A DNA stretch of 64,000 nucleotides, taken from the NCBI GenBank assembly GCA_964391725.1, contig CAYMNB010000009.1, forward strand, positions 12,413-76,412. The letters run 5' to 3'. The stretch's first letter is position 1; each line of letters opens with the position of its first letter. The DNA is from SpSt-1165 sp964391725 (lineage in GTDB: Bacteria; Chloroflexota; Anaerolineae; Anaerolineales; Anaerolineaceae). This document shows, one piece after another, positions 26,781-36,486 of the stretch. The translations under genes were made by a program, and so were the position numbers. Under the pieces are notes generated by a model. That model saw nothing but the letters and a program-made list of their open reading frames with translations. It made no database searches and was not told where the DNA came from.

Positions 26781-27437
26781 ATGGTGATTCGACTGGCTTT
26801 AGACAAGGAACTGATCAATCTGCAGAACGATGTGCTGGCGTTGGGCAACCTGGTGGAAGCCATGCTGGTAGATTCTGTCAGGTTCCTCAAGGCGCGTGAC
26901 TTTGCGGGCTCAGAACGGGTGATGGCGCAAGATGCCCAGGTGAATGCAAAACGCTTCCATCTGGAAGATCAGATTCTGACCACCATCGCATTGCAGCAAC
27001 CACGCGCGGGCGATCTGCGCCGTCTGGCGGCCATGCTGGAATTTGCCTCCGAGTTGGAGCGCATCGGTGATTATGCCAAAGGTATCGGCAAGATTAACCT
27101 GATGATCGGCAGACAGGATTTGATGAAACCGCTGATTGACATCCCGCGTATGTGTGAGATCTGCCAAACGATGCTGCGTCAGGTGTTGACGGCGTTTGTG
27201 CGCCACGATGCAGAGCTTGCCTGTACGATTCCGCCTATAGACGACGACCTGGATGGGTTGTATAACCAGGTATATCGTGAATTGGCCACCTGTTTGATGG
27301 TGAATCCTGCACAACTTGATCAGGCAAACTACTTGCTGTGGGCAGCCCACAACCTGGAACGCACCGGTGACCGTGTGATCAACCTGTGTGAGCGGGTGGT
27401 ATACATGGTCACAGGTGAACTGGCTGAATTGAATTAA
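26781..27437 (+). CDS. phoU: Phosphate signalling protein PhoU
   Basis: A 218-residue PhoU, made of two three-helix bundles that bind metal. It links Pst transporter state to the PhoR kinase and represses the Pho response in high phosphate. Family landmarks: LDKELINLQNDVLALGNLV at the start, QPRAGDLRRLAAMLEFASELERIGDYAKGI in the first bundle, and ANYLLWAAHNLERTGDRVINLCERVVY in the second (both only cited as landmarks near residues 75 and 180). Co-transcribed with the second pstB. Confidence 0.93.
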   Translation: MVIRLALDKELINLQNDVLALGNLVEAMLVDSVRFLKARDFAGSERVMAQDAQVNAKRFHLEDQILTTIALQQPRAGDLRRLAAMLEFASELERIGDYAKGIGKINLMIGRQDLMKPLIDIPRMCEICQTMLRQVLTAFVRHDAELACTIPPIDDDLDGLYNQVYRELATCLMVNPAQLDQANYLLWAAHNLERTGDRVINLCERVVYMVTGELAELN

Positions 27438-27481
27438 ACGATACTCGCTGTATCCAAACGGGCGACAAAATTCATTACCGA

Positions 27482-28789
27482 TTATCTGGGATTTACAGCT
27501 GGCGGCGGGGCGGGTGGGATGTTTTTACGGCGAGATTGGCGTTTCTGACGGCGTAGGTGTCGTTTTTCACGGCGCAGAAGACGGCGTGTCTTCCAGTTCT
27601 GGCGCCAGCCTTTGCGCTGCCAGGCAGGCCGCTCGGGCAGTTCGAATTCATGGGATTCAAATTCGTAATATTGGAACACTTCTGAGAAGGCGTTAACTAT
27701 CGCCTCTTCGGTCAAACCCATCTCAGCCAGGTCATACTCATGTTTGGAGCGGTAGGTGCGCTGCTGGTCGGTTTCTTGTTCAAGAATGGCTTCGAATTTC
27801 TCTGATAGCGGCAGGCCCATCCATTGGTAGAGGTCAATGATGACCTCGTCGGTATCAGCCACCAGTTCATCATATTTGACAAAGGTGCACACCTCTTCTT
27901 TGTCCTGAAAATACTCGGCAGGATAGAGGTAGTAGTGGTTCATAACCTCGTAGAACTCTTCCTTGTAGGGATAGGGTTCGAGGGGGCTGCCAAACACCTT
28001 CCAGCCGGAGGACATGTAGTTCATCATCGAAGGCATGCACTCGAAAGGATTGCGCACCAGGTCGATGAAGCGTGCATCGGGGAATACTTCCAGCAAGGTA
28101 TCGATTTTCCCGGAGAAGGAGGGGTTTTTCGAGAGCAGGATTTTGTCACCGCCATGCGCGTAGATGTGGCGCTGCACCATATTCTTGTAAAATCCGATGA
28201 TCTTAAGGCGGTCATCATGCGGGATCATCTTATCGAAGAAGAAATGCGGCAGGGTGGTTTCCTTGATCGGGTAGATGGGCCACAGTACAGCGCTTGCCCA
28301 GATGTGGATGAGGAAATGTTCGTCTTCTTCTGAGCCATTGAGGCGGATTTTGTGAGCGCGTTTGTCCATTGAGATGCTTTCGTTGATGTCATCCAAGGTG
28401 CGTTTGAAGGAGACTTTGAGCAAGTTGAGCAGGTCACGCAGCAGCCAGATGAACTTGCGCTGGATGATGGAAGGCGCGAACAACAGCTCCCACGAGGTGG
28501 TGGCGGTGAAGGTGTCGGTGTCCTTTTCGATCAGGCGGTGGGTGAAGGTGGTGCCGCTGCGCGGGTTGCCGATGATGAACACGGGCGTTTTCACAGTTTG
28601 CCGACGGTATTTGGGGAAGAAGATCTCATCCAGCCCGAAGCCGATCCAGTTGAGGATTTCAGTGGGGATGAAGATGAGCAGAAAGACAGTCAGGGCAAAG
28701 ATGCGTTTGGGGGTCAGGCGGTAGTGGGTGCCGCGTGCGCGAAAAAAAGCAAGGTAGTTGTAATAGAAAAAAGCACGAATACCAAACAT
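27482..28789 (-). CDS. Sulfotransferase family protein
   Basis: A 435-residue protein with the PAPS-dependent sulfotransferase fold. The 5'-phosphosulfate loop reads FIIGNPRSGTTF (about 73-84) and a 3'-phosphate motif reads FIDLVRNPFECMPSMM (near 250). The N-terminus is hydrophobic (about 28-45) and may contact the membrane. The last 45 residues are extremely rich in Arg/Lys and then Pro. The acceptor is unknown. Bacterial members sulfate lipids, glycans or small molecules. GGAG precedes the ATG by 6 nt. Its neighbour on the same strand is a PanE-like gene 84 nt upstream. Confidence 0.85.
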   Translation of the reverse strand: MFGIRAFFYYNYLAFFRARGTHYRLTPKRIFALTVFLLIFIPTEILNWIGFGLDEIFFPKYRRQTVKTPVFIIGNPRSGTTFTHRLIEKDTDTFTATTSWELLFAPSIIQRKFIWLLRDLLNLLKVSFKRTLDDINESISMDKRAHKIRLNGSEEDEHFLIHIWASAVLWPIYPIKETTLPHFFFDKMIPHDDRLKIIGFYKNMVQRHIYAHGGDKILLSKNPSFSGKIDTLLEVFPDARFIDLVRNPFECMPSMMNYMSSGWKVFGSPLEPYPYKEEFYEVMNHYYLYPAEYFQDKEEVCTFVKYDELVADTDEVIIDLYQWMGLPLSEKFEAILEQETDQQRTYRSKHEYDLAEMGLTEEAIVNAFSEVFQYYEFESHEFELPERPAWQRKGWRQNWKTRRLLRREKRHLRRQKRQSRRKNIPPAPPPAVNPR

Positions 28790-28873
28790 TCACCACTCCA
28801 AAACGGGTTATTTCTGCCTTATTGTATCAAGGAAAGCAGCGGCGGTTGCAAGAGCCGTATAAAATTTGGTGGA

Positions 28874-29947
28874 TTAAGGCTTGCGTTTACGCTGGCTGAA
28901 CAGGTAGCCCAGCGCACCGAGAATGCTGGCAAAGACCCCAGCAGCAACCCAGACTGGTTTCCAGTTGAGCCGGGCGGTTTTTGAACCCTGCGGGATGGCG
29001 GGCTGCTCGGTGTCCATGACCGCAAACAATTGCGTCAGGTTGGGGGTAGCGACGGCGGCGGTTTGTATCAACTGCTGGAATTCACGCGCAAGGAAGTACA
29101 TCTCATCGCGGGCGTTGTTGGCATGCACGGCAATGGCGATGCGCGCGGTTTCGCTGGCAAACAATTTGCGCAAGATGGCGACGGCGACCGGTTCAGGCAG
29201 CTTTGCCATCAGGGTATAGCTGACAGGAATGATCCTGCTGCCGTTTTTGCGCACTACCTTGAAACCTTCTTTGATGGCGCGGAAGATCATCAACAGAGCG
29301 TCGCGGGTTTGGGCAAGATGGTAATTGTTGCCTTCGCAGCGGTACAGGCCGAATGCCAGCGGCAGGGTCAGAGCGGCGTGGGTTTTCAGCCAGTCATCCA
29401 TGTGGGGCTGGATTTCAATGTCAAACCCTGCTTGTTGGAATAGCTGCGCCAATTGCTGCAGGCGTTGGGTGCGTTTTCCGTCCAGTTCGCCCAGCCAGAT
29501 CTTACCGACCTTGCCACTGTGTTCATCACGGAAATGGTAGAGGATGTCGCCGCGGCGTTCGCCGCCGCTGCCGCCGAAACCAAGCAGGATCTTTTCTGCG
29601 GGAAGTTGTTCCAGCAGATCAACTGCGTCGCCGAGGTTGTTGCCCAGAAAGACGATGGTTTTTGCATGCTGGTTTTGCGCCAGGATGGGCAGGATTTCGT
29701 GATGCTGGTTACGGCGCAGGGTGACGAGGATAACATCAAAATCATCTTCGGGCGCGAGGGTCTCGATCACGGTAGGATGAGCGGTGTAATAGTCGGCACC
29801 TTGCAGCGGGTGAGTTACGATACCGAAAGAACGGATGGCCTCGGCATGGCTGCCACGCGCCAGGATGGTCACTTTCTGTCCGTTTCTTTCCAATTGGCTG
29901 GCGATGATGCTGCTGATCATACCGGCGCCGTATATGAGAATGTTCAC
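28874..29947 (-). CDS. Ketopantoate reductase (PanE/ApbA) family protein with C-terminal membrane anchor
   Basis: A 357-residue NAD(P)-dependent oxidoreductase. It starts with GTG at 29947 (VNILIYGAGMISS), behind GGAGA. The frame is open to 30130, but that extension runs backwards through the tRNA gene and is not real. The dinucleotide loop GAGMISS and the PanE C-terminal helical domain are recognisable. True PanE proteins are about 300 residues. Here the last 40 residues contain a membrane helix (VWVAAGVFASILGALGYLF) and a basic tail RKRKP, so the enzyme is probably membrane-bound. Ketopantoate reduction is therefore uncertain. Confidence 0.8.
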   Translation of the reverse strand: MNILIYGAGMISSIIASQLERNGQKVTILARGSHAEAIRSFGIVTHPLQGADYYTAHPTVIETLAPEDDFDVILVTLRRNQHHEILPILAQNQHAKTIVFLGNNLGDAVDLLEQLPAEKILLGFGGSGGERRGDILYHFRDEHSGKVGKIWLGELDGKRTQRLQQLAQLFQQAGFDIEIQPHMDDWLKTHAALTLPLAFGLYRCEGNNYHLAQTRDALLMIFRAIKEGFKVVRKNGSRIIPVSYTLMAKLPEPVAVAILRKLFASETARIAIAVHANNARDEMYFLAREFQQLIQTAAVATPNLTQLFAVMDTEQPAIPQGSKTARLNWKPVWVAAGVFASILGALGYLFSQRKRKP

Positions 29948-30052
29948 CTTTCTTCTCCGTCGGGGCATTGAAAACCGTGTTTTGAGTATAACATAGATGC
30001 CATTGGGGCAGCCTTGACGAAAGTAATCGGCTGGGGTATGATTATGTGCGTT

Positions 30053-30129
30053 GCCCTCGTAGCTCAATAGGATAGAGCGCTTGCTTGCGGAGCAAAAGGT
30101 TGGGGATTCGAATTCCTCCGAGGGCGCCA
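30053..30129 (+). tRNA. tRNA-Arg (anticodon GCG), CCA encoded
   Basis: A 77-nt cloverleaf: acceptor GCCCTCG/CGAGGGC, D arm GCTC/GAGC, anticodon loop TTGCGGA with anticodon GCG at 30087-30089, T arm GGGGA/TCCTC around TTCGAAT, discriminator G and encoded CCA. The anticodon stem has one C-A mismatch at its top pair. GCG reads CGC/CGU arginine codons. Most bacteria use ACG (inosine) for these, so G34 is notable. Confidence 0.9.
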
Positions 30130-30150
30130 TTCATTCATAAACAACAGTTG

Positions 30151-30180
30151 AAGAACCACCTGACAAGGGTGGTTCTTTCT
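30151..30180 (+). terminator. Terminator after tRNA-Arg
   Basis: Perfect 10-bp stem AAGAACCACC / GGTGGTTCTT with 7-nt loop, followed by TCTG with a short T-rich stretch. It lies 21 nt after the tRNA. Confidence 0.65.
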
Positions 30181-30212
30181 GTGTAAAAACTAAGTCTACG
30201 CCAGCAGGCATC

Positions 30213-30221
30213 TGGTATAAT
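30213..30221 (+). promoter_or_regulatory. Extended -10 promoter upstream of the HD-GYP gene
   Basis: TGGTATAAT is an exact extended -10 (TGn plus TATAAT). No -35 is needed for this class. It is 93 nt before the start codon of the HD-GYP gene and downstream of the tRNA terminator. Confidence 0.5.
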
Positions 30222-30314
30222 TGACTAGACAAGAAACGAACTCTAAATCCGTTTATTGGAATACCAGGCAACGTTGCCTGTTCACATCATTTAACCCCGA
30301 ACCCGGAACAACCT

Positions 30315-33300
30315 ATGGAAGAATCCCCAAAAAAACACGAGCTGGTGATGCTGATCAATCGGGGGCATCCAGCCAATCAGTTGTTTGAAGAAGCTACCAT
30401 TGCCGAATTGGCAGCGCCTGTCTGGTTAGGCACGATTGTGGAAGCCCGCGCATATCTGGCGGAGCATCGCCCGGTGGCCGGCATTCTCCAGTTCCCCTTC
30501 GAAGGCGTGGAATGGGAAGATGTGATTGATTTAATTCAGAGTTATGCTGGCACCACCCGGTTGGCGGTATTGGCCGAGGATCTGGAAGTATCAAAGGCGG
30601 TAGCAGCGGTGAAGGCCGGTGCGGTAGATGTCCTGCTGCCTGACCAGTGGCACACCCTGGCAGAACAGCTGCCGCGATGGCTGGACCAATCTGAGAAAAT
30701 GCCGACAGAAGCCATGTATGCTGCCTTCGTGGAAGGCAGCCAGGAATTGACCTTTTTAAAGGATGAACAGCTGCGCTATCTGTTTGTTACTGATAGTTAT
30801 GCACGGTTACTCGGTAAACCTGTCCATGCGATCGTGGGACAATCGGACTTCGCGTTGATACCGCCGAAAGAAGCCGCCATGTACTGTGCCTCAGACAGAG
30901 AAGCACTCAACAGTCAGCGTATGATAGCTATGAAGGAACACTGGGGCAGAGATTTGTATGAAGTGCGCAAATTCCCCGTGTGTCTTTCTGATGGCACAAC
31001 TGGTGTGGGTGGGTTTGTACGTAATCTCAGCACGTTTGACACAATTACAGAAGAGGCCAATCTTTCGCTGCAGCGTTTGGAAAGCCTGGTAGAGATTTTA
31101 GATCAAAAAACAGATACGATTCAAGAGCTGCTCGATCATAGTTTGAACGAATTGATCGAACTGACTGGCAGTAAGTTTGGTTATATCTTTTTTTACAACG
31201 AGGAAGCACAGCAATTTATCCTGAACACCTGGTCAAAGGGTGTGACGCAGGAATGTACGGTGGCAGAACAACAGCAGGTGTATGACCTGGCAAAAACCGG
31301 CATTTGGGGAGAAGCGGTGCGTCAGCGTAAGATCATCATCGTGAATGATTTCCGGGCTGATAATCCATTCAAAAAGGGCTATCCAGAAGGGCATGTCGCC
31401 CTGCACAGCTTCATGACCGTGCCGCTGTTTGACGGTGACCAAATTGTGGCGGTGGTGGGGCTGGCAAACAAGGCCGGTGAGTATACCCGCGCGGATGAGC
31501 TGCAGGTCAGTTTGTTGATGGATTCGGTGTGGAAGGTGGTGGCGCAGCGCCGCACGGCTGAAGAGTATGCACGACTGTCAGAGCGAATGAAGCATTATAT
31601 CGAATCCAGCACCGTGGTTTTGTTTGGTTTCGAGTTCACTCAAGAAGGTGCTCTATTGCGCTGGAGCAGCGACAATGTCGCGCGTTACCTGGGATATTCG
31701 GTTGATGAAATCGATGATCCCGATTTGTGGCAGGCGAATGTGCTGGATGAAGGGGTTCCCAACCTGCAAAACATTGCCGAATGGCAGGAGCAAGTTTCCG
31801 ACCAGGTTGTGCGTGAATACCGTTTTCGGCACAAGGACGGGCATGCCATTTGGGTGCAGGAAGATATCCGCATTTTGCGTGACGAAAGTGGCAAGCCAAA
31901 GGAAGCCATCAGCGCCTGGACGGACATCACCGAGCGCAAGCAAGTTGAGAGAGAGTTGCGTGCGCAGAAAGAACTGCGGGACAAAATTTTTGACCTGCTG
32001 CCGATTGGCTTGTGGTTTGCGGATGAAAACGGTGCTTTGCTGCGCGGCAACCCGATGGGCGTGAAGATCTGGGGCGCGGAGCCGTTGGTGCCTCCGCAAG
32101 AGTATGGCGTGTTTAAAGCGCGGCGGCTCCCCTCCGGCGAAGAAATCGCGCCGGAAGATTGGGCGCTGGCGCATAGCATCCGTGAGGGCATAACCATTGC
32201 AGATGAGCTGCTGGAAATTGACGCGTTTGATGGCGAGAAACGGGTCATTTATAACTACACAGCCCCTATCAAAGACGATGACGATAAGGTCACTGGTGCG
32301 ATTGTGATGAATCGCGATATCACCCAGCAATACCGCGTAGAACAGGCGCTGCGGGAGAGCGAAAACAAATTCCGCGCACTGTTTCAGAACAATCACGCCA
32401 TCATGTTGGTCATCGACCCGGCTGACAGCAAGATCATCGATGCCAATCCGGCTGCCAGCCGCTATTACGGCTGGTCTATAGAAGAGTTATGCCAAAAGCA
32501 TGTTCAAGAAATCAGTGCACTCACCGCTGAAGAAGTGCAGGCAGAGATGCAAAGAGCGCTGAGCGAAGAATGCTCGTTCTTTAAAGTCAAACACCGGCTT
32601 GCCAGCGGTGAGGTTCGTAATGTGGATATTTTCAGTGGTCCGGTAGAATTTGAGGGCAGGAAACTGCTATATTCCATCATCCATGATGTAACCGAGCGGG
32701 TGAAGGCACAGGCGCAAACCAGGCGCTATTTACAACGGCAGGAGACTCTTATTCGGCTGGGTAGGGCGTTGAGCAGCACCCTTGATCTCGATATGGTCTA
32801 TCGCACTGTGCGCCGTTTTGTGTTGGAAGAAATCCCGGTAGAAAATTTTGCCATCGCCCTCTATGATGCTGCCCAGGCCTCCATCCGTTTTCAATATGTA
32901 TATGCTGACGGGCAGCACCTGGATGTAACTGAGATTCCGGCGATGGCGTATGACCCGCACAATTCTTTGTTCAAACGATCTCAGGCGATTGCCGCACGTG
33001 AGGCAGTTGTTGTGGATGGGCACGTCGCAAATGTGGGGGCAAAGGGCGAGAAACTGTTTAAGAACGATCTTGTGCCACCTCAATCGGCGCTGTATGTGCC
33101 GATGGTGAGTGAAGGCGAACCAATCGGGCTGATTGATCTGCAATCCTACCAGCCGAACGCGTTTTCAGCCAGCGATGTCGAGTGGTTGGGGGTGGTTGCC
33201 AACCAGGTTAGTATGGCGATCAAGAATGCGCAGTTGTATGACCAGATCCGCAGCCGGCTGACACAGTTGAATGGTCTGCGCGACATTGACAGTTTCATCA

Positions 33301-34343
33301 CCGGCCACCTTCCCCTCGACCAGATCCTGAAGAGTATTTTGGATCTGGTGCAATTCCAAGTAGAGGTGGATGCCGCCGATATCTTGATACTTGAAGAGGG
33401 AAGCAACCAGCTGCGTTCAGCTGCCGCTTTCGGCTTCACGCAGGAGACGATTGAAAAGGTTGTTTTGGCGGCGGATCAGAGTTATGCCGGGGAGGTGCTG
33501 CGCACGCAGAAGCCGGTGACTTTTGTCAGGCACGAAGCGGATGCCTATGTATTGGATCAATGGCTTGTCTGGCAGCAGGAGCAATTCAGGGCTTATATCG
33601 GGGTTCCACTGATGATCAACCGTGACGTCAAAGGGGTGTTGGAGGTATTCAGGCATGAACCAGTTTTGCTGGATGCCCAAAGCCAGCACTTTTTGGAGAC
33701 TCTGGCGGGTCAGGCGGCGATCGCCATTGAACAGCGTGAATTGTTCGACGGCCTGCAGCACTCGAACGAGGAACTGAGGCAGGCGTATGATGCCACCATC
33801 GAAGGCTGGTCGCGGGCGATGGATCTGCGCGATCGTGAGACCGAGGGGCATACCCAACGGGTGACGGTATTGACCTGCCGTATTGCCCAAGAACATTTCC
33901 ATTTTGATGACGAAGCTTTGTTGTGGATGCGGCGCGGCGCACTGCTGCACGACATCGGCAAGTTGGGCGTGCCTGACAATATCTTGCTGAAGGAAGGCGC
34001 GTTGACCCTGGAAGAATGGGTGATCATGAAAACCCACCCGCACATGGCGTATGAGATGATCAAATCTATTGATTACCTGCAGAACGCCGTTGATATCCCC
34101 CATTTCCATCATGAAAAATGGGATGGCAGCGGTTATCCGCACGGGTTAATGGGCGAGTCAATCCCATTGCCAGCGCGCATTTTCGCCGTTGTGGATGTGT
34201 GGGACGCGCTGACCAGTGACCGGCCTTATCGTAAAGCATGGCGCAAGGAAGAAGCCCTGCAGTACATCCGCGAGCAATCTGGCATTCACTTTGACCCGGC
34301 GGTGGTGGAGGCTTTCTTCGCAGCCCTGACACAACTGCCTTAG
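30315..34343 (+). CDS. Multi-PAS/GAF sensor with HD-GYP phosphodiesterase domain
   Basis: A 1342-residue signalling protein predicted to hydrolyse cyclic di-GMP. Approximate layout: receiver-like domain without clear phospho-Asp (1-125), PAS (132-240), GAF (250-412), PAS (425-540), PAS (550-672), PAS (683-795), GAF (805-975), GAF (985-1140) and HD-GYP (1160-1340). The catalytic domain is complete: EGHTQRV (His1179), LLHDIGKLGVPD (His1212-Asp1213), KTHP (His1241), HFHHEKWDGSGYP (GYP at 1273-1275) and Asp1294. No membrane segment or signal peptide was seen, so it is a cytoplasmic multi-input sensor. No GGDEF gene is nearby. Confidence 0.9.
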   Translation: MEESPKKHELVMLINRGHPANQLFEEATIAELAAPVWLGTIVEARAYLAEHRPVAGILQFPFEGVEWEDVIDLIQSYAGTTRLAVLAEDLEVSKAVAAVKAGAVDVLLPDQWHTLAEQLPRWLDQSEKMPTEAMYAAFVEGSQELTFLKDEQLRYLFVTDSYARLLGKPVHAIVGQSDFALIPPKEAAMYCASDREALNSQRMIAMKEHWGRDLYEVRKFPVCLSDGTTGVGGFVRNLSTFDTITEEANLSLQRLESLVEILDQKTDTIQELLDHSLNELIELTGSKFGYIFFYNEEAQQFILNTWSKGVTQECTVAEQQQVYDLAKTGIWGEAVRQRKIIIVNDFRADNPFKKGYPEGHVALHSFMTVPLFDGDQIVAVVGLANKAGEYTRADELQVSLLMDSVWKVVAQRRTAEEYARLSERMKHYIESSTVVLFGFEFTQEGALLRWSSDNVARYLGYSVDEIDDPDLWQANVLDEGVPNLQNIAEWQEQVSDQVVREYRFRHKDGHAIWVQEDIRILRDESGKPKEAISAWTDITERKQVERELRAQKELRDKIFDLLPIGLWFADENGALLRGNPMGVKIWGAEPLVPPQEYGVFKARRLPSGEEIAPEDWALAHSIREGITIADELLEIDAFDGEKRVIYNYTAPIKDDDDKVTGAIVMNRDITQQYRVEQALRESENKFRALFQNNHAIMLVIDPADSKIIDANPAASRYYGWSIEELCQKHVQEISALTAEEVQAEMQRALSEECSFFKVKHRLASGEVRNVDIFSGPVEFEGRKLLYSIIHDVTERVKAQAQTRRYLQRQETLIRLGRALSSTLDLDMVYRTVRRFVLEEIPVENFAIALYDAAQASIRFQYVYADGQHLDVTEIPAMAYDPHNSLFKRSQAIAAREAVVVDGHVANVGAKGEKLFKNDLVPPQSALYVPMVSEGEPIGLIDLQSYQPNAFSASDVEWLGVVANQVSMAIKNAQLYDQIRSRLTQLNGLRDIDSFITGHLPLDQILKSILDLVQFQVEVDAADILILEEGSNQLRSAAAFGFTQETIEKVVLAADQSYAGEVLRTQKPVTFVRHEADAYVLDQWLVWQQEQFRAYIGVPLMINRDVKGVLEVFRHEPVLLDAQSQHFLETLAGQAAIAIEQRELFDGLQHSNEELRQAYDATIEGWSRAMDLRDRETEGHTQRVTVLTCRIAQEHFHFDDEALLWMRRGALLHDIGKLGVPDNILLKEGALTLEEWVIMKTHPHMAYEMIKSIDYLQNAVDIPHFHHEKWDGSGYPHGLMGESIPLPARIFAVVDVWDALTSDRPYRKAWRKEEALQYIREQSGIHFDPAVVEAFFAALTQLP

Positions 34344-34431
34344 TCTTTGATCAGACAACAGACAAAATCTCACGCTTGACACGAGAAGGGGTATAATTGT
34401 GCGGCTGATTGGTATGAATGAAAGGTAACTT

Positions 34432-36291
34432 ATGGGTGCGTTGGTGAAACAAACGCAATTTCGAAATATCGCCATTATCGCGCATGTGGATCATGGCAAA
34501 ACCACGCTGGTCGACAGCATGTTGAAGCAGGCGAAAATTTTCCGCGAAAACCAGCAGGTGGCGGAACGGGTGATGGATTCTAATGACCTGGAACGTGAGC
34601 GGGGCATTACGATTTTGGCGAAGAACACCGCTATCATCATCCCTGACCCGCACAGCGGTGAACTGGTCAAGATCAATATCGTGGATACGCCCGGCCATGC
34701 CGATTTCGGTGGTGAGGTCGAACGCATCATGAACATGGTTGATGGCGTGCTGCTGCTGGTGGATGCCGCTGAGGGGCCCAAACCGCAGACGCGCTTTGTC
34801 TTGAAGCAAGCCATCTCCAAGAATCTGCCGGCGATTGTTTTGATCAACAAGATGGACCGGCGTGAAGCACTGCCGGACCGCGCGCTGGACTTGACTTTTG
34901 ATTTGTTCATCGAACTGGGCGCGAATGACGGTATGGCGGAATTCCCCATCATCTACTGCAACGCCATCACAGGCCAGGCGGGTTATGGGCATGAGCTCTC
35001 GCCCAACCTGCAGCCTCTGTTCGAAACCATCCTTAGCCATATCCCCGCGCCTGACGTGGACGTGGAAGGGCCGCTGCAACTGCTGGTGACCAACTTGGGG
35101 TATGACGAATACCGTGGGTCGACTGCGGTGGGGCGCATTCATCGCGGGGTGATCAAACAAGGGCAGACCCTGGCGCGTATTCAACGCGATGGTTCGCTGC
35201 TGTATGACCAGGCGAAATACGTGTTTGTGTTCTATGGATTAGAAAAACAGCCGGTGGAGATGGCCCAGGCGGGTGAAATCGTGACCATCGCCGGGCTGGA
35301 GAATATCGCCATTGGTGAAACCTTGGCAGACCCTGAACAGCCGGAAGCATTGCCGGTGATCGAAGTAGAAGCCCCGACCGTGCGCATGACTTTTGGGGTG
35401 AATACTTCGCCCTTTGCAGGGCGTGACGGCAGCCGCGGCACATCGCGCAATATCCGCGACCGCCTGATGCAAGAGCTGCGTACTAACATTGCCTTGCGGG
35501 TGGAACCCACCGAAAGCGCGGAGCGGTTCTTGGTGTCAGGGCGCGGCGAGTTGCACCTGGGGATCTTGATCGAGACCATGCGGCGCGAGGGTTACGAGTT
35601 TGAGGTGTCACGGCCAGAAGCGATCGTGATCGAGAATGAACAGGGCGAGAAACTGGAACCATATGAAGAGGTGCATGTGGATGTGCCGGAGAGCGACGTG
35701 GGTGCGGTGGTCGAGATGTTGGGCAGCCGCCAGGGCGAAATGACCAACATGGCGCCCAATGCCGATGGCACCGTGCACATCATCTACCGCATACCTGTGC
35801 GCACGTTGTTGGGGTTCCGCTACTACTTCATGACCGCCACACGCGGCCTGGGCGTGTTGAACACCATCTTTGATGGTTATGATACCTTGCAAAGCGCGGT
35901 GCGCCATCAGCAATCACGTTCGATCGTGGCCTGGGAAACGGGTGTCGCCACCACTTTTGGTCTGCGCAATGCGGAAGAACGCGGTATGTTGTTCATTGAT
36001 CCTGGCACCGAGGTGTATGAAGGCATGGTAGTAGGCGAGAATTCGCGCCCTGAAGACTTGACCGTGAATGTGTGCAAGAAACGCGCGCTGACCAACATGC
36101 GTCAATCAAACCGTGAAATTGTAGAGAGGCTGGCACGCAGGCGTGATATGAGCCTGGATGAAGCTATCGAATATCTTTCATCAGATGAATTGCTCGAAGT
36201 AACGCCCAGTCACCTGCGCATCCGCAAGCGTATTTTGAAAACGGAAGAACGCGGCAAGAGCATCAAAAAGCAAAAGGAATTGCTGACGTAG
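34432..36291 (+). CDS. typA: Translational GTPase TypA/BipA
   Basis: A 619-residue ribosome-binding GTPase. G1 AHVDHGKT, the switch I block DLERERGITILAKNT, G3 DTPGHADFGGEVER, and G4 INKMDRREA are all intact. EF-G-like domains III and V and the TypA-specific C-terminal domain follow (ARRRDMSLDEAIEYL and a basic end). It helps ribosome assembly and translation under stress. GAAAGG precedes the ATG. A TATAAT at 34392-34397 may be its -10 box. Confidence 0.96.
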   Translation: MGALVKQTQFRNIAIIAHVDHGKTTLVDSMLKQAKIFRENQQVAERVMDSNDLERERGITILAKNTAIIIPDPHSGELVKINIVDTPGHADFGGEVERIMNMVDGVLLLVDAAEGPKPQTRFVLKQAISKNLPAIVLINKMDRREALPDRALDLTFDLFIELGANDGMAEFPIIYCNAITGQAGYGHELSPNLQPLFETILSHIPAPDVDVEGPLQLLVTNLGYDEYRGSTAVGRIHRGVIKQGQTLARIQRDGSLLYDQAKYVFVFYGLEKQPVEMAQAGEIVTIAGLENIAIGETLADPEQPEALPVIEVEAPTVRMTFGVNTSPFAGRDGSRGTSRNIRDRLMQELRTNIALRVEPTESAERFLVSGRGELHLGILIETMRREGYEFEVSRPEAIVIENEQGEKLEPYEEVHVDVPESDVGAVVEMLGSRQGEMTNMAPNADGTVHIIYRIPVRTLLGFRYYFMTATRGLGVLNTIFDGYDTLQSAVRHQQSRSIVAWETGVATTFGLRNAEERGMLFIDPGTEVYEGMVVGENSRPEDLTVNVCKKRALTNMRQSNREIVERLARRRDMSLDEAIEYLSSDELLEVTPSHLRIRKRILKTEERGKSIKKQKELLT

Positions 36292-36486
36292 GCTTTCGCT
36301 CTACACCATTAAGTGCGCGCTGCCAACCTGATTGCAGATGACCATGCACTGCAAGAGACAAGAGATGACTTCTTTTTCTCTCATTTTTCAATTTTTCTAC
36401 GAGCCAAGAGGGTGATAGAAACAGGTAAAATTGGTATGTCTGTGATAAGCAGAGCGAGCATTGGGAAAAAGGGATCGGCAGGGCGT

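Noticed and set aside
29948..30130. Upstream extension of the PanE-like frame (61 extra codons)
   Set aside because: It runs antisense through the tRNA-Arg gene, and a GTG with GGAGA gives the expected protein start.
34376..34397. TTGACA and TATAAT before typA
   Set aside because: The spacer is only 10 nt, too short for a sigma-70-type promoter. Only the TATAAT may be relevant.
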